Source: CG2-30-36-16 sp964372115 (lineage in GTDB: Bacteria > Bacteroidota > Ignavibacteria > Ignavibacteriales > Ignavibacteriaceae). Taken from it: a DNA stretch of 64,000 nt. The DNA lies in NCBI GenBank assembly GCA_964372115.1, contig CAYJPN010000023.1:1-64000 (forward strand). The letters are read 5' to 3'. Both the position numbers and the translations under genes were made by a program. This document shows, piece by piece, positions 43,682 to 52,014 of this stretch. Every line of letters starts with the position of its first letter. The first letter of the stretch is position 1. A model generated the notes under the pieces. It was not told where the DNA came from and did not search any database. It was given only the letters and a program-made list of their open reading frames with translations.

Positions 43682-44299
43682 TGCACCGAAGCATGGTTAA
43701 CATTAAAAGCCGGTAACATAACCGGCGCTAAAGTTTTTAGAGAAGACTCACTCATCTATTCTTTTAATACAAACAGCATTGACACAACTTTGTTTGATGA
43801 AGGTTTACTCCCCAACCAAATATATAAATACCATACAGTCATACAACCATCCAACAATTCGCGTGTCGTTACAAAAGAGTTAACCTTGCAAACGATGGAC
43901 ACCACAAGCCACAACTTTACATGGCAGATGTTTGAATTTGGCGGCGATGCCGGAAGCAGTGCGCTTAATGATGTTGCAATAATAGATGAAAACAACATCT
44001 GGGCAGTTGGAGAGATTTATTTAAAAGATTCTCTCGGCACTCCCGACCCCCATGCTTATAACGCTGTGCACTGGGATGGACAGACATGGAAACTTTTTAA
44101 ATTGCAATTTTTTACTTTTTGTGGACAAAGTTATACTGGTTCTTATCCTGCAAAAGCCATCTACGCTTTTGATAGCGAGAACATCATTATTAGTTCGAAT
44201 TCACAGTTAACATATCTTCGAAATGAAAAACAAATCAGAACAGAGTGTGTTTCCGTTTCTGTGAACAAAATCTGGGGCACATCGAGCAGCGATTTATAT
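43682..44299 (+). repeat. 618-bp constant block, copy A
   Basis: Identical by eye to 46575-47192 and 50632-51249. It codes for the first half of the mature lipoprotein, ending GTSSSDLY. All three copies have the same length. Confidence 0.9.
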
Positions 44300-44867
44300 G
44301 TAGTTGGCAACAACGGCGGCATTGCCCATTACGACGGAAGTAAATGGACGAAGATAGAGAGCGGAACAACTACCAATATAAATGACATTTGGGGTTTCCC
44401 GGATCCGGTAACGCAAGAGGAAAAAATATTTTGCGCAGTTTCTTTTGTCTTCGAACCGGGGGATCAAAAAATATTAACGATTAAAAATAATACTGTTGAC
44501 TCGTTAAAATGGGATACCGGGAGAAGACTACACACCATTTGGGGTAACAATCATTATTATCTGTATACCGGCGGCGGCGGGATTTTTGAAAATAAGCGAG
44601 GTTACTGGAATGAAATAAAAGAAGTTCCTTTATACTATTCAAGGAAGATAAGGGGAACAGCGAGCAATAACATTTTTGTTTGCGGCGATTTTGGATTGAT
44701 AGCTCATTATAACGGATTAAACTGGAAGACATTTAACCAATTTTACATGTACGGTATTTACTCTTCCGTAGCGGTAAAAAATAATCTTGTTGTTGCTGTG
44801 GGCTTAAAAGGTAACCAAGCCGTAATAACAATGGGATTAAGAAACTAGGAGGAATGGACATAATATA

Positions 44868-44894
44868 AAGCGGAGTGGTGCGAACACTCCGCTT
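44868..44894 (+). terminator. Hairpin after paralogue A
   Basis: AAGCGGAGTG at 44868-44877 pairs with CACTCCGCTT at 44885-44894. There is no strong T run, so it is a weak terminator or a processing/stability hairpin. Confidence 0.5.
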
Positions 44895-45021
44895 AAATGG
44901 AAATATAAAGTATTGGCTGTTCACCAATGTTTTGCAGCAAACACGTTGCAAAGCCTTTTTTATTTCCGCGAAAAAAATAACATTTTTTATTAATTATTAC
45001 TAATGAAAGGTAGAGTACTCA

Positions 45022-45837
45022 ATGTGTCTAAAAAAAATGATTTATTTCGCAATACTTATTTTTACAACGATTAGTTATTCTCAAAACCAAATAATTTACA
45101 GTGAGGGAACTAATAAAAACGCATTTACAAAAGTAGAGGCTCCTTCTATTTTTAGGGATCGGTTATCACTTGCAAAGATAAGCACCAGTAATTTTATAAC
45201 CGATTACGATGATGGTGCTAATTATGTGCCTGTGGATGCAAGGACAGCTTTCGATAAAGCGGTTGAAATTTGGTCTTATTTAATTTCAGCTTCAAAACCT
45301 ATAAAGATAAAAGTTGAATTTACCCCGGATCTTTCAGGGACAGCCTTGGCTTCAGCATCTATAATTACGTATAGAAATAATATTGCAAATGCGCTATTTT
45401 CTAATATGCAATATCCAATGGCTTTAGCTAAACAAATAGATCCGAGTATTAATTATACTGGTTACGATATGATTATTAAGTTTAAGAGTACCGCTTCTTG
45501 GAATTTTTTAATCGATGGAGTTCCGATGGCAGGGCATTATGATTTTGTTACTAACGCACTTCATGAGATTTGTCATGGTTTAGGTTTCAGTGGTTCACTA
45601 AGGTACGAAAGTGGATTAGGGGTTTTCGGTTTTACTGGGTTTCAAAATAACACTAGCGCTTCATATCCAGTAATATTTGATCGTTTTACTAAGTCGGGTA
45701 GCCAGAGGTTAATTGAAGTTACAAATTCAACTACTTTGGCTGGTCTTTTAACAAGTAACAATGTTTATTTTGATGGTAGTAATGCTAAACTTGCCAATAA
45801 TAATTCCAATGTGAAGCTGTACGCTCCATCCCGTTAA
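45022..45837 (+). CDS. 3'-truncated metzincin-like metalloprotease
   Basis: A 271-residue exported protein, signal peptide ending TISYSQ. HEICHGLGFSG at 181-191 is the zinc motif HExxHxxGxxG with catalytic Glu182. The frame ends LYAPSR where the second 63-bp repeat begins. The repeat supplies the last residues and the stop codon. The expected continuation in related proteins, including the Met-turn region and a T9SS sorting domain, is missing. It is probably a non-functional remnant, although the catalytic helix is intact. Confidence 0.7.
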   Translation: MCLKKMIYFAILIFTTISYSQNQIIYSEGTNKNAFTKVEAPSIFRDRLSLAKISTSNFITDYDDGANYVPVDARTAFDKAVEIWSYLISASKPIKIKVEFTPDLSGTALASASIITYRNNIANALFSNMQYPMALAKQIDPSINYTGYDMIIKFKSTASWNFLIDGVPMAGHYDFVTNALHEICHGLGFSGSLRYESGLGVFGFTGFQNNTSASYPVIFDRFTKSGSQRLIEVTNSTTLAGLLTSNNVYFDGSNAKLANNNSNVKLYAPSR

Positions 45838-45889
45838 TAAAAGTTTTTTAAAATATTCGGCAACACATCTGGCGGGATGCCCGGCTGTC
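45827..45889. repeat. 63-bp repeat, copy 2, at the metalloprotease break
   Basis: Same orientation as copy 1 with one mismatch. Its first bases provide the Pro-Ser-Arg codons and the TAA that end the metalloprotease frame. Confidence 0.8.
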
Positions 45890-46451
45890 TTAGATTATAC
45901 AATGTTGTTAATTGTTCAATTAATGAAAGTGATTAATTAGTATGAGTAAAGTTGTTTGGTATTTTCCGAATGATAGTGAACAATTAGATTCTGCAAGGTT
46001 GTTGAGTGTCCCAGGGGGCTGTATCACACCAAACGCGGGCAAGCGAGACAACCGGGCATAACCGGATGTAAAAATTTTTAAATAACATTTTTAATTTGAA
46101 GCTGCCTTATTGATCAAATTATATGTGTAATATAATTTTACAATTCGGCAATATTTACTGATTGGAAAACGGTAATTTTTACCGGCAGAATTTTCCATCC
46201 TTCGATTTTAGCCGTTATTCAGAGTATTGTTGGGTTGGCGTTGTTTTTGCATTTAAATTGTGCAAAAACTATTATGATTCAGGGAATTTTGATGATAAAA
46301 TTCAATAAAAGGTTCTACATTTTTAACAGGTTTCTTAATCTTACAAGGGGGAACGGTGGTAAAAAATTATAAAATAAAAGCTGCTGTTCCGGGTTACTTT
46401 TTTACGTTACAATTCTTAATTCTCTCTTTAAAGAAAAGGGTTTCTATTGTT
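45838..46451. other. Intergenic region upstream of paralogue B
   Basis: After the repeat there is a 39-codon frame (45942-46061, VVWYFPNDSEQLDSARLLS), probably a remnant, and the inverted repeat-like sequence at 46047-46070. A nested hairpin follows: TGGAAAA 46163-46169 with TTTTCCA 46191-46197, and inside it CGGTAA 46170-46175 with TTACCG 46179-46184. The shared 5' segment before paralogue B starts at about 46348. The A/C promoter leader is absent. Confidence 0.45.
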
Positions 46452-47753
46452 ATGCCTATAACCAAAATCATTTCTCTGTTTGTTTTTATTACGGGACTTC
46501 TTTTTCTCTCGTGCAACCCCTCGGAACCGGGGAACGCCCCCGCCGGACTTGAGTTTAAAGCCGAAGACGCCTCTTGCACCGAAGCATGGTTAACATTAAA
46601 AGCCGGTAACATAACCGGCGCTAAAGTTTTTAGAGAAGACTCACTCATCTATTCTTTTAATACAAACAGCATTGACACAACTTTGTTTGATGAAGGTTTA
46701 CTCCCCAACCAAATATATAAATACCATACAGTCATACAACCATCCAACAATTCGCGTGTCGTTACAAAAGAGTTAACCTTGCAAACGATGGACACCACAA
46801 GCCACAACTTTACATGGCAGATGTTTGAATTTGGCGGCGATGCCGGAAGCAGTGCGCTTAATGATGTTGCAATAATAGATGAAAACAACATCTGGGCAGT
46901 TGGAGAGATTTATTTAAAAGATTCTCTCGGCACTCCCGACCCCCATGCTTATAACGCTGTGCACTGGGATGGACAGACATGGAAACTTTTTAAATTGCAA
47001 TTTTTTACTTTTTGTGGACAAAGTTATACTGGTTCTTATCCTGCAAAAGCCATCTACGCTTTTGATAGCGAGAACATCATTATTAGTTCGAATTCACAGT
47101 TAACATATCTTCGAAATGAAAAACAAATCAGAACAGAGTGTGTTTCCGTTTCTGTGAACAAAATCTGGGGCACATCGAGCAGCGATTTATATATCGCAGG
47201 CAACAATGGCAGCATTGCTCATTACGATGGCAGTAAATGGACAATGATAGAGAGTGGAACCGGAGCTGATATTAATGATATTTTTGGAGCAATAAATTCG
47301 TCAACCGGTGAAACTGGAATTTATGTTGTAGCTTCTTCAATCCTTTATAATCCCGAAAGAAAATTCATAAAGATTGTGGATAATAAAATTGTATACCAAA
47401 AAGATTTTGAATACGAAATATTTCTAAGTTCCGTATGGTTGGCAGCGGGCAGAAAAATTTATGTTACTACCTGGAATGGGAAAATTTACACATTTAACAA
47501 CAACCATTGGAAAATTCTTGATTATAAGACAGAATATGCACAAACCCACATAAGAGGTACAGATTATAACGATATTTTCGTCGCAGGATCATTTGGTTTT
47601 CTTACCCATTTTAATGGTGTAACCTGGAAACAGATAACAGATGTAAACCAAATTAGTTCGGTAATTTCATCTATCGATATTAATAATAAAACTATTGTCG
47701 TTGTCGGAACGCTCGGCTCAAAAGCAACAGTAAAAATTGGTAAAAGGAATTAA
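46452..47753 (+). CDS. Propeller lipoprotein paralogue B
   Basis: A 433-residue lipoprotein with signal MPITKIISLF and lipobox FLSC. The first half is the constant block shared with A and C. From about residue 247 it diverges (IAGNNGSIAHYDGSKW...), but keeps propeller-like blades (IRGTDYNDIFVAGSFGFLTHFNGVTW) and the family ending VVVGTLGSKATVKIGKRN. The frame is also open 96 bp upstream to a GTG, but a lipoprotein signal fits the ATG. It should sit on the outer membrane, perhaps facing out. The ligand is unknown. Confidence 0.75.
   Translation: MPITKIISLFVFITGLLFLSCNPSEPGNAPAGLEFKAEDASCTEAWLTLKAGNITGAKVFREDSLIYSFNTNSIDTTLFDEGLLPNQIYKYHTVIQPSNNSRVVTKELTLQTMDTTSHNFTWQMFEFGGDAGSSALNDVAIIDENNIWAVGEIYLKDSLGTPDPHAYNAVHWDGQTWKLFKLQFFTFCGQSYTGSYPAKAIYAFDSENIIISSNSQLTYLRNEKQIRTECVSVSVNKIWGTSSSDLYIAGNNGSIAHYDGSKWTMIESGTGADINDIFGAINSSTGETGIYVVASSILYNPERKFIKIVDNKIVYQKDFEYEIFLSSVWLAAGRKIYVTTWNGKIYTFNNNHWKILDYKTEYAQTHIRGTDYNDIFVAGSFGFLTHFNGVTWKQITDVNQISSVISSIDINNKTIVVVGTLGSKATVKIGKRN
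46575..47192 (+). repeat. 618-bp constant block, copy B
   Basis: Identical by eye to the blocks at 43682-44299 and 50632-51249. Identity ends abruptly after GATTTATAT. Confidence 0.9.
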
Positions 47754-47800
47754 TTAAAGGAGATAAAATATGTTTAGAGCGCCGCCTAGAATAAATAAAA

Positions 47801-47826
47801 AGCAGTGATGCGCCAACATCACTGCT
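47801..47826 (+). terminator. Hairpin after paralogue B
   Basis: AGCAGTGATG at 47801-47810 pairs with CATCACTGCT at 47817-47826. No T run follows, so termination strength is uncertain. Confidence 0.5.
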
Positions 47827-47903
47827 CTACTCGCAAACTAAAAGGCACGTTTGAATAATTAACTGATCATTCTGCCCTTAGTAAGCAAAAACTATGGAGA
47901 AAA

Positions 47904-48788
47904 ATGAAAACTATATTCGTGCTTATTTTTTTTACTGCAGTAATCAATTACGCGCAGATTGATACATCTGTTTATTATCCCTTGCATATAGGCGATAAAT
48001 GGGAATACTATACTCCCGGTGATGGTTATAGTATTGTAGAAATTCTAGGCGATACATTAATGCCGAATGGATACAAGTATTTTATTTTTTCTCTAGTAAA
48101 TAGAAAATATCAAAGGTTAGATTCTAATTATTTTGTAAAAATTTATAATGATTCTTACAACATAGAATATACCTGGTATGATTTTTACTCACCAAAGAGA
48201 ACAATAATTTTTCCGTGGCAGGCAAATCTTTATGGTTATGGCATTTACGACATTGGAATTGACGCAAATAATCTTCTAAATCAGAATTTGGAGTGGCGAG
48301 AGTTTTGTGAAGTTTATGTTGATACTACAGTGATACCATCTGATACCACATGGGCTCAAGGGGTCGACCTATATTGGCCAAGAATTACTAAAGGAATTGG
48401 TGTAACATCATATGCATATGGCTTCCAAGAATTAGAAGGTGTATATATTAATGGTGTGGGATATGGATCTCTTGTCAGTGTTAGAGAAGCAGGGGTAGAA
48501 TCCCCATGTGATTTTACACTATATCAAAACTATCCTAACCCATTTAATCCATCATCAAAATTATCCTTTCAAATACCTGAGAATGCAAGTGTAAAACTTG
48601 AAATATTTAACAGTATAGGGCAAAAAGTTTACGATTTAGCAGACGGCATATTTGAACCCGGCAGCTATAATTTTAATTTTGACGGCAGTAAAATTGCCGG
48701 CGGTATCTATTATGCCAGGTTTACTGCAATAGGCAGTTCTAATGGTAAAGTTTTTGTTAAAACAAACAAATTGGTGTTAATAAAATGA
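47904..48788 (+). CDS. T9SS-exported protein of unknown function
   Basis: A 294-residue protein. The signal peptide is about 1-18 (AVINYAQ). The middle (20-200) is beta-rich with many Tyr and Trp and begins YYPLHIGDKWEYY, a motif seen in many secreted Bacteroidota and Ignavibacteria proteins. Residues about 208-294 are a T9SS sorting domain (YQNYPNPFNPSSKLSFQIPE to KTNKLVLIK). The C-terminal domain should be cleaved during export across the outer membrane. It overlaps the next gene by 4 bp, so the two form a unit. Confidence 0.8.
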   Translation: MKTIFVLIFFTAVINYAQIDTSVYYPLHIGDKWEYYTPGDGYSIVEILGDTLMPNGYKYFIFSLVNRKYQRLDSNYFVKIYNDSYNIEYTWYDFYSPKRTIIFPWQANLYGYGIYDIGIDANNLLNQNLEWREFCEVYVDTTVIPSDTTWAQGVDLYWPRITKGIGVTSYAYGFQELEGVYINGVGYGSLVSVREAGVESPCDFTLYQNYPNPFNPSSKLSFQIPENASVKLEIFNSIGQKVYDLADGIFEPGSYNFNFDGSKIAGGIYYARFTAIGSSNGKVFVKTNKLVLIK

Positions 48789-50035
48789 AATTCAAAATGT
48801 CATGCGTGATTAGTTTTTTGCTGCTGATACTTTTTCAGCAGAATATAAACGCCCAAAGCGGGTGGTTTCGTGTACCGGTTCCGGTAGCTTCTAACAGGCA
48901 TATCTGGGATCTGCATTTCTTTTCTCCCGATAGCGGTTGGTTTCTCGGTCAAATAGATAACCCCTTTACATGGCCCCTTTTAGCCAAGACAGATAATGGC
49001 GCTGCAAATTGGGATACAATTATTGTCAGTTCTTTCGCAATGTATTTCTTGTTTTGGGATAGAAATTTAGCAATAAGCCTTGACCTTGGAATAGTCCTTA
49101 GAACTGAAAACGCATGGCAGACTTATAAAAAAACTTATGTTGATACTATTGGTGGAGCGGGGGCGGGGGAATTTGCCTCTGCCTCTACTATTTTTATAGG
49201 CGGAAACAATACATTACTCAAAAGTATCGACAGCGGTTACACCTGGACGTACTTACAAATGCCGGTATCTGCTTACGGGAGAATATGTGATTTCAGCATT
49301 ATTGACTCAAGTACTGTTTATGCACTTTCAAACGATTTCCTCTTTAAAAGCACTGACTGCGGGGAAAGCTGGAACATCGTTACTTTTCCTATTTCCGGTT
49401 ACCGTTGGTGGACAGTTAAGTTTATTGATAAAAACTATGGCTGGATTGCCGGTTCTTATCGACATATATATTTAACTACCGATGGCGGGAAAACATGGGA
49501 GAATCAAAGCGTACCCGGTTATGCGGATGCCGCAAATAGTATGTCCGTACTTGATTCTTTAACTGCTGCTATAGCTACAAGTCAAGGCGCTATTTTATGG
49601 ACAAACGATGGCGGTAAGAATTGGATTGAGCAGGTACCGGAGGATAGAATGCTTAGAAAAATTCAAATAGTCAATCATCAAACTGCCTATGCATGCGGAG
49701 ATTGGGGCAAATTTCTAAAAACCACAACCGGCGGCGTTACCTGGGTTGAGGATAATAATTCTCCTTTCCCGGAAGAATATTCACTTTACCAAAATTATCC
49801 CAATCCATTTAATCCGGTAACCAAAATTAATTACGAGTTACCGGCAGACGGAATGGTTACTATAAAGGTTTATGATATTATCGGCAGAGAAGTAAAAACA
49901 CTCGTTAACAATTTCAAAACAAAAGGACGCTACGAGGTTATGTTTGATGCAAGTAACTTATCCAGTGGTCTTTACATTTACGAAATAAAAAGCGGCGATT
50001 ATAAAGCTTCTAAGAAGATGACACTCATCAAGTAA
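48785..50035 (+). CDS. T9SS-exported BNR/YCF48-type beta-propeller
   Basis: A 416-residue exported protein, signal peptide ending NINAQ. Residues about 25-325 show repeated propeller blades of the YCF48/sortilin type (FFSPDSGWFLGQ, GGNNTLLKSIDSGYTW, KNYGWIAGSYRHIYLTTDGGKTW, TNDGGKNW). Residues about 333-416 are the T9SS sorting domain (YQNYPNPFNPVTK to ASKKMTLIK). Its last codons and downstream 190 bp are duplicated after the gene ending at 55290. The ligand is unknown; adhesion or binding is plausible. Confidence 0.85.
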   Translation: MKFKMSCVISFLLLILFQQNINAQSGWFRVPVPVASNRHIWDLHFFSPDSGWFLGQIDNPFTWPLLAKTDNGAANWDTIIVSSFAMYFLFWDRNLAISLDLGIVLRTENAWQTYKKTYVDTIGGAGAGEFASASTIFIGGNNTLLKSIDSGYTWTYLQMPVSAYGRICDFSIIDSSTVYALSNDFLFKSTDCGESWNIVTFPISGYRWWTVKFIDKNYGWIAGSYRHIYLTTDGGKTWENQSVPGYADAANSMSVLDSLTAAIATSQGAILWTNDGGKNWIEQVPEDRMLRKIQIVNHQTAYACGDWGKFLKTTTGGVTWVEDNNSPFPEEYSLYQNYPNPFNPVTKINYELPADGMVTIKVYDIIGREVKTLVNNFKTKGRYEVMFDASNLSSGLYIYEIKSGDYKASKKMTLIK

Positions 50036-50219
50036 TAACCTAAATTATTAAAAGCGGTTCTATGTGAGCCGCTTTTTTTTGGAATTAAAACCGGTTAATT
50101 AAGAAACCGTGTTGATTATTTTATAACAGGAGACAATTAAGAAATAATAAATCCCCTACGGGGATTAGCTTTTTAGGGGTGTTGTGTTTTTACAATAATT
50201 TATCCGCCACGCGGAAAAA
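49991..50219. repeat. Duplicated gene end, copy 1
   Basis: About 229 bp almost identical to 55246-55470. It covers the last 45 bp of the T9SS gene (coding SGDYKASKKMTLIK), the stop, the terminator and two palindromic units (50150-50166, AATCCCC/GGGGATT, and a CCGC/GCGG hairpin near 50204). Confidence 0.85.
50050..50080 (+). terminator. Terminator after the propeller gene
   Basis: AAAAGCGGTTC at 50050-50060 and GAGCCGCTTTT at 50066-50076 form the stem with one G-T mismatch, followed by Ts. Confidence 0.8.
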
Positions 50220-50508
50220 GCATACATGCTAAAGCTTGGCAGGCGAAAACAATCGGGCAAAATCTACGCTCATTTTACATTATTCATTGTGCATTGTACA
50301 TTGAAAATTTGCTTCTTTCCGTTGTTTTTTTTATAAATTTGTAACAACAATTTTATGGGAGCCGTTATGGTGCGAGACAACAAAAATATAAATTCTCATT
50401 CTCGGGGGAACTGTGGTAAAAAATTATAAAATAAAAGCCGCTGTTCCTGGTTACTTACTTAATTTACAATTCTTAATTTTTTCCTTAAAGAAAAGGGCTT
50501 CTATTGTT
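50220..50508. other. Region upstream of paralogue C
   Basis: It contains the second copy of the A/C leader (50310-50394) and the conserved 5' segment from about 50404. TAAATTTG at 50334-50341 fits TAnnTTTG with a TTTG about 22 bp upstream. No gene was seen. Confidence 0.5.
50310..50394. repeat. Leader shared by paralogues A and C, copy 2
   Basis: About 85 bp similar to 43238-43321, with the promoter-like element TAAATTTG at 50334-50341. Confidence 0.65.
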
Positions 50509-51870
50509 ATGCCTATAAACAAAATTATTTTTCTGTTTGTTTTTTTTGCCGGACTTCTTTTTCTCTCGTGCAACCCCACGGAACCGGGGAACGCCCCCGC
50601 CGGACTTGAGTTTAAAGCCGAAGACGCCTCTTGCACCGAAGCATGGTTAACATTAAAAGCCGGTAACATAACCGGCGCTAAAGTTTTTAGAGAAGACTCA
50701 CTCATCTATTCTTTTAATACAAACAGCATTGACACAACTTTGTTTGATGAAGGTTTACTCCCCAACCAAATATATAAATACCATACAGTCATACAACCAT
50801 CCAACAATTCGCGTGTCGTTACAAAAGAGTTAACCTTGCAAACGATGGACACCACAAGCCACAACTTTACATGGCAGATGTTTGAATTTGGCGGCGATGC
50901 CGGAAGCAGTGCGCTTAATGATGTTGCAATAATAGATGAAAACAACATCTGGGCAGTTGGAGAGATTTATTTAAAAGATTCTCTCGGCACTCCCGACCCC
51001 CATGCTTATAACGCTGTGCACTGGGATGGACAGACATGGAAACTTTTTAAATTGCAATTTTTTACTTTTTGTGGACAAAGTTATACTGGTTCTTATCCTG
51101 CAAAAGCCATCTACGCTTTTGATAGCGAGAACATCATTATTAGTTCGAATTCACAGTTAACATATCTTCGAAATGAAAAACAAATCAGAACAGAGTGTGT
51201 TTCCGTTTCTGTGAACAAAATCTGGGGCACATCGAGCAGCGATTTATATATCGCAGGCAACAATGGCAGCATTGCTCATTACGATGGCAGTTCGTCAGGC
51301 AGCGGATGGACGAAGATAGAGAGTGGGACACAAATGCTTCTTACAGACATTTATGGAGACAACAATAATATTTACATTGCCGCAGCAGATGTAAACCATG
51401 GATCCGGCGCGGTGTTGAAGGTTGATAATTTGCAAATTAGTACACTCGTTGAAAGTGATGTTGTTGATGTAAGCGATATATTTAAACCAAAATTGTTTGG
51501 TGCCACAGTTGCGGTTTGGGTTGATGAGAAAAATACTCTTTATACCGGTTGCGATCTTTTTTACAGATACAAACTGGGTAAATGGGACTACGTAAAAAGT
51601 TTAATAGGAAATTATATAGGCGGCAATAATTGGTCAAAATACTGGAGTTATATTGGCGGCATACGGGGTAATCAATCTAATGATTTGTGGATATGCGGCG
51701 AACGAAATACACTACGCCACTTTAACGGTGTTAGCTGGCAGCAAATAGGTAATCCTTATAATCCGGATAGTTATTTAGTGTGGAGAGGATTGGCAGTTAA
51801 AGATAATATAACGGTGGTGGTTGGAAATGAAGGAACTTTGGCAAATATAATGCTTTTAAAAAGAAATTAA
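50509..51870 (+). CDS. Propeller lipoprotein paralogue C
   Basis: A 453-residue lipoprotein, signal MPINKIIFLFVFFAG with lipobox FLSC. It has the constant block, then a variable part from about residue 247 that contains a small insert SSSGSG before GWTKIE and different blades (NLQISTLVESDVV, IRGNQSNDLWICGERNTLRHFNGVSW). It ends VVVGNEGTLANIMLLKRN like its paralogues. It has both the leader and an intact frame, so it is the most likely expressed member. Confidence 0.78.
   Translation: MPINKIIFLFVFFAGLLFLSCNPTEPGNAPAGLEFKAEDASCTEAWLTLKAGNITGAKVFREDSLIYSFNTNSIDTTLFDEGLLPNQIYKYHTVIQPSNNSRVVTKELTLQTMDTTSHNFTWQMFEFGGDAGSSALNDVAIIDENNIWAVGEIYLKDSLGTPDPHAYNAVHWDGQTWKLFKLQFFTFCGQSYTGSYPAKAIYAFDSENIIISSNSQLTYLRNEKQIRTECVSVSVNKIWGTSSSDLYIAGNNGSIAHYDGSSSGSGWTKIESGTQMLLTDIYGDNNNIYIAAADVNHGSGAVLKVDNLQISTLVESDVVDVSDIFKPKLFGATVAVWVDEKNTLYTGCDLFYRYKLGKWDYVKSLIGNYIGGNNWSKYWSYIGGIRGNQSNDLWICGERNTLRHFNGVSWQQIGNPYNPDSYLVWRGLAVKDNITVVVGNEGTLANIMLLKRN
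50632..51249 (+). repeat. 618-bp constant block, copy C
   Basis: Identical by eye to 43682-44299 and 46575-47192. Confidence 0.9.
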
Positions 51871-51874
51871 AAAA

Positions 51875-51897
51875 GCCCGGCGCTGGCGGCACCGGGC
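51875..51897 (+). terminator. Hairpin after paralogue C
   Basis: GCCCGG at 51875-51880 pairs with CCGGGC at 51892-51897, with an inner GC pair extension. It is followed by ATTT, so it is a weak terminator. Confidence 0.5.
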
Positions 51898-52014
51898 ATT
51901 TAGCAAAATAAGTGATGTACAACCGGAAAAAGCTAAGTGTTTAGCAGCTTTCCTTTTTCACTTTTTTGCATTATTAAAAACTCCGCCGGAAAATATAAAT
52001 TATTAGGAGTAAAT

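Larger units (their letters stand above)
43557..44848 (+). pseudogene. Propeller lipoprotein paralogue A, frameshifted at a T14 tract (possibly phase-variable)
   Basis: Homologous to the intact genes at 46452 and 50509. The signal peptide starts MPINKIIFLF, but a run of 14 Ts (43584-43597) shifts the frame. Paralogue C has 12 bases there. Translation stops at 43700, before the lipobox would be read. The correct frame resumes downstream and stays open to 44848 with no other lesion; 352 codons lie after its first ATG at 43790. Losing two Ts or gaining one would restore a lipoprotein of about 430 residues with propeller-like IWGTSSSDLYV...HYDGSKW blades. It may be a pseudogene, a contingency locus or an assembly error. 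Confidence 0.75.

Noticed and set aside
43756..43998. An 80-codon minus-strand frame present identically at 43756-43998, 46649-46891 and 50706-50948
   Set aside because: It lies antisense inside the identical constant block of the three lipoprotein genes. Its apparent conservation only reflects identical DNA, and it has no ribosome site.
45942..46061. 39-codon frame between the second 63-bp repeat and paralogue B
   Set aside because: It has no ribosome site and runs into the inverted repeat relative. At best it is a fragment of a disrupted gene.
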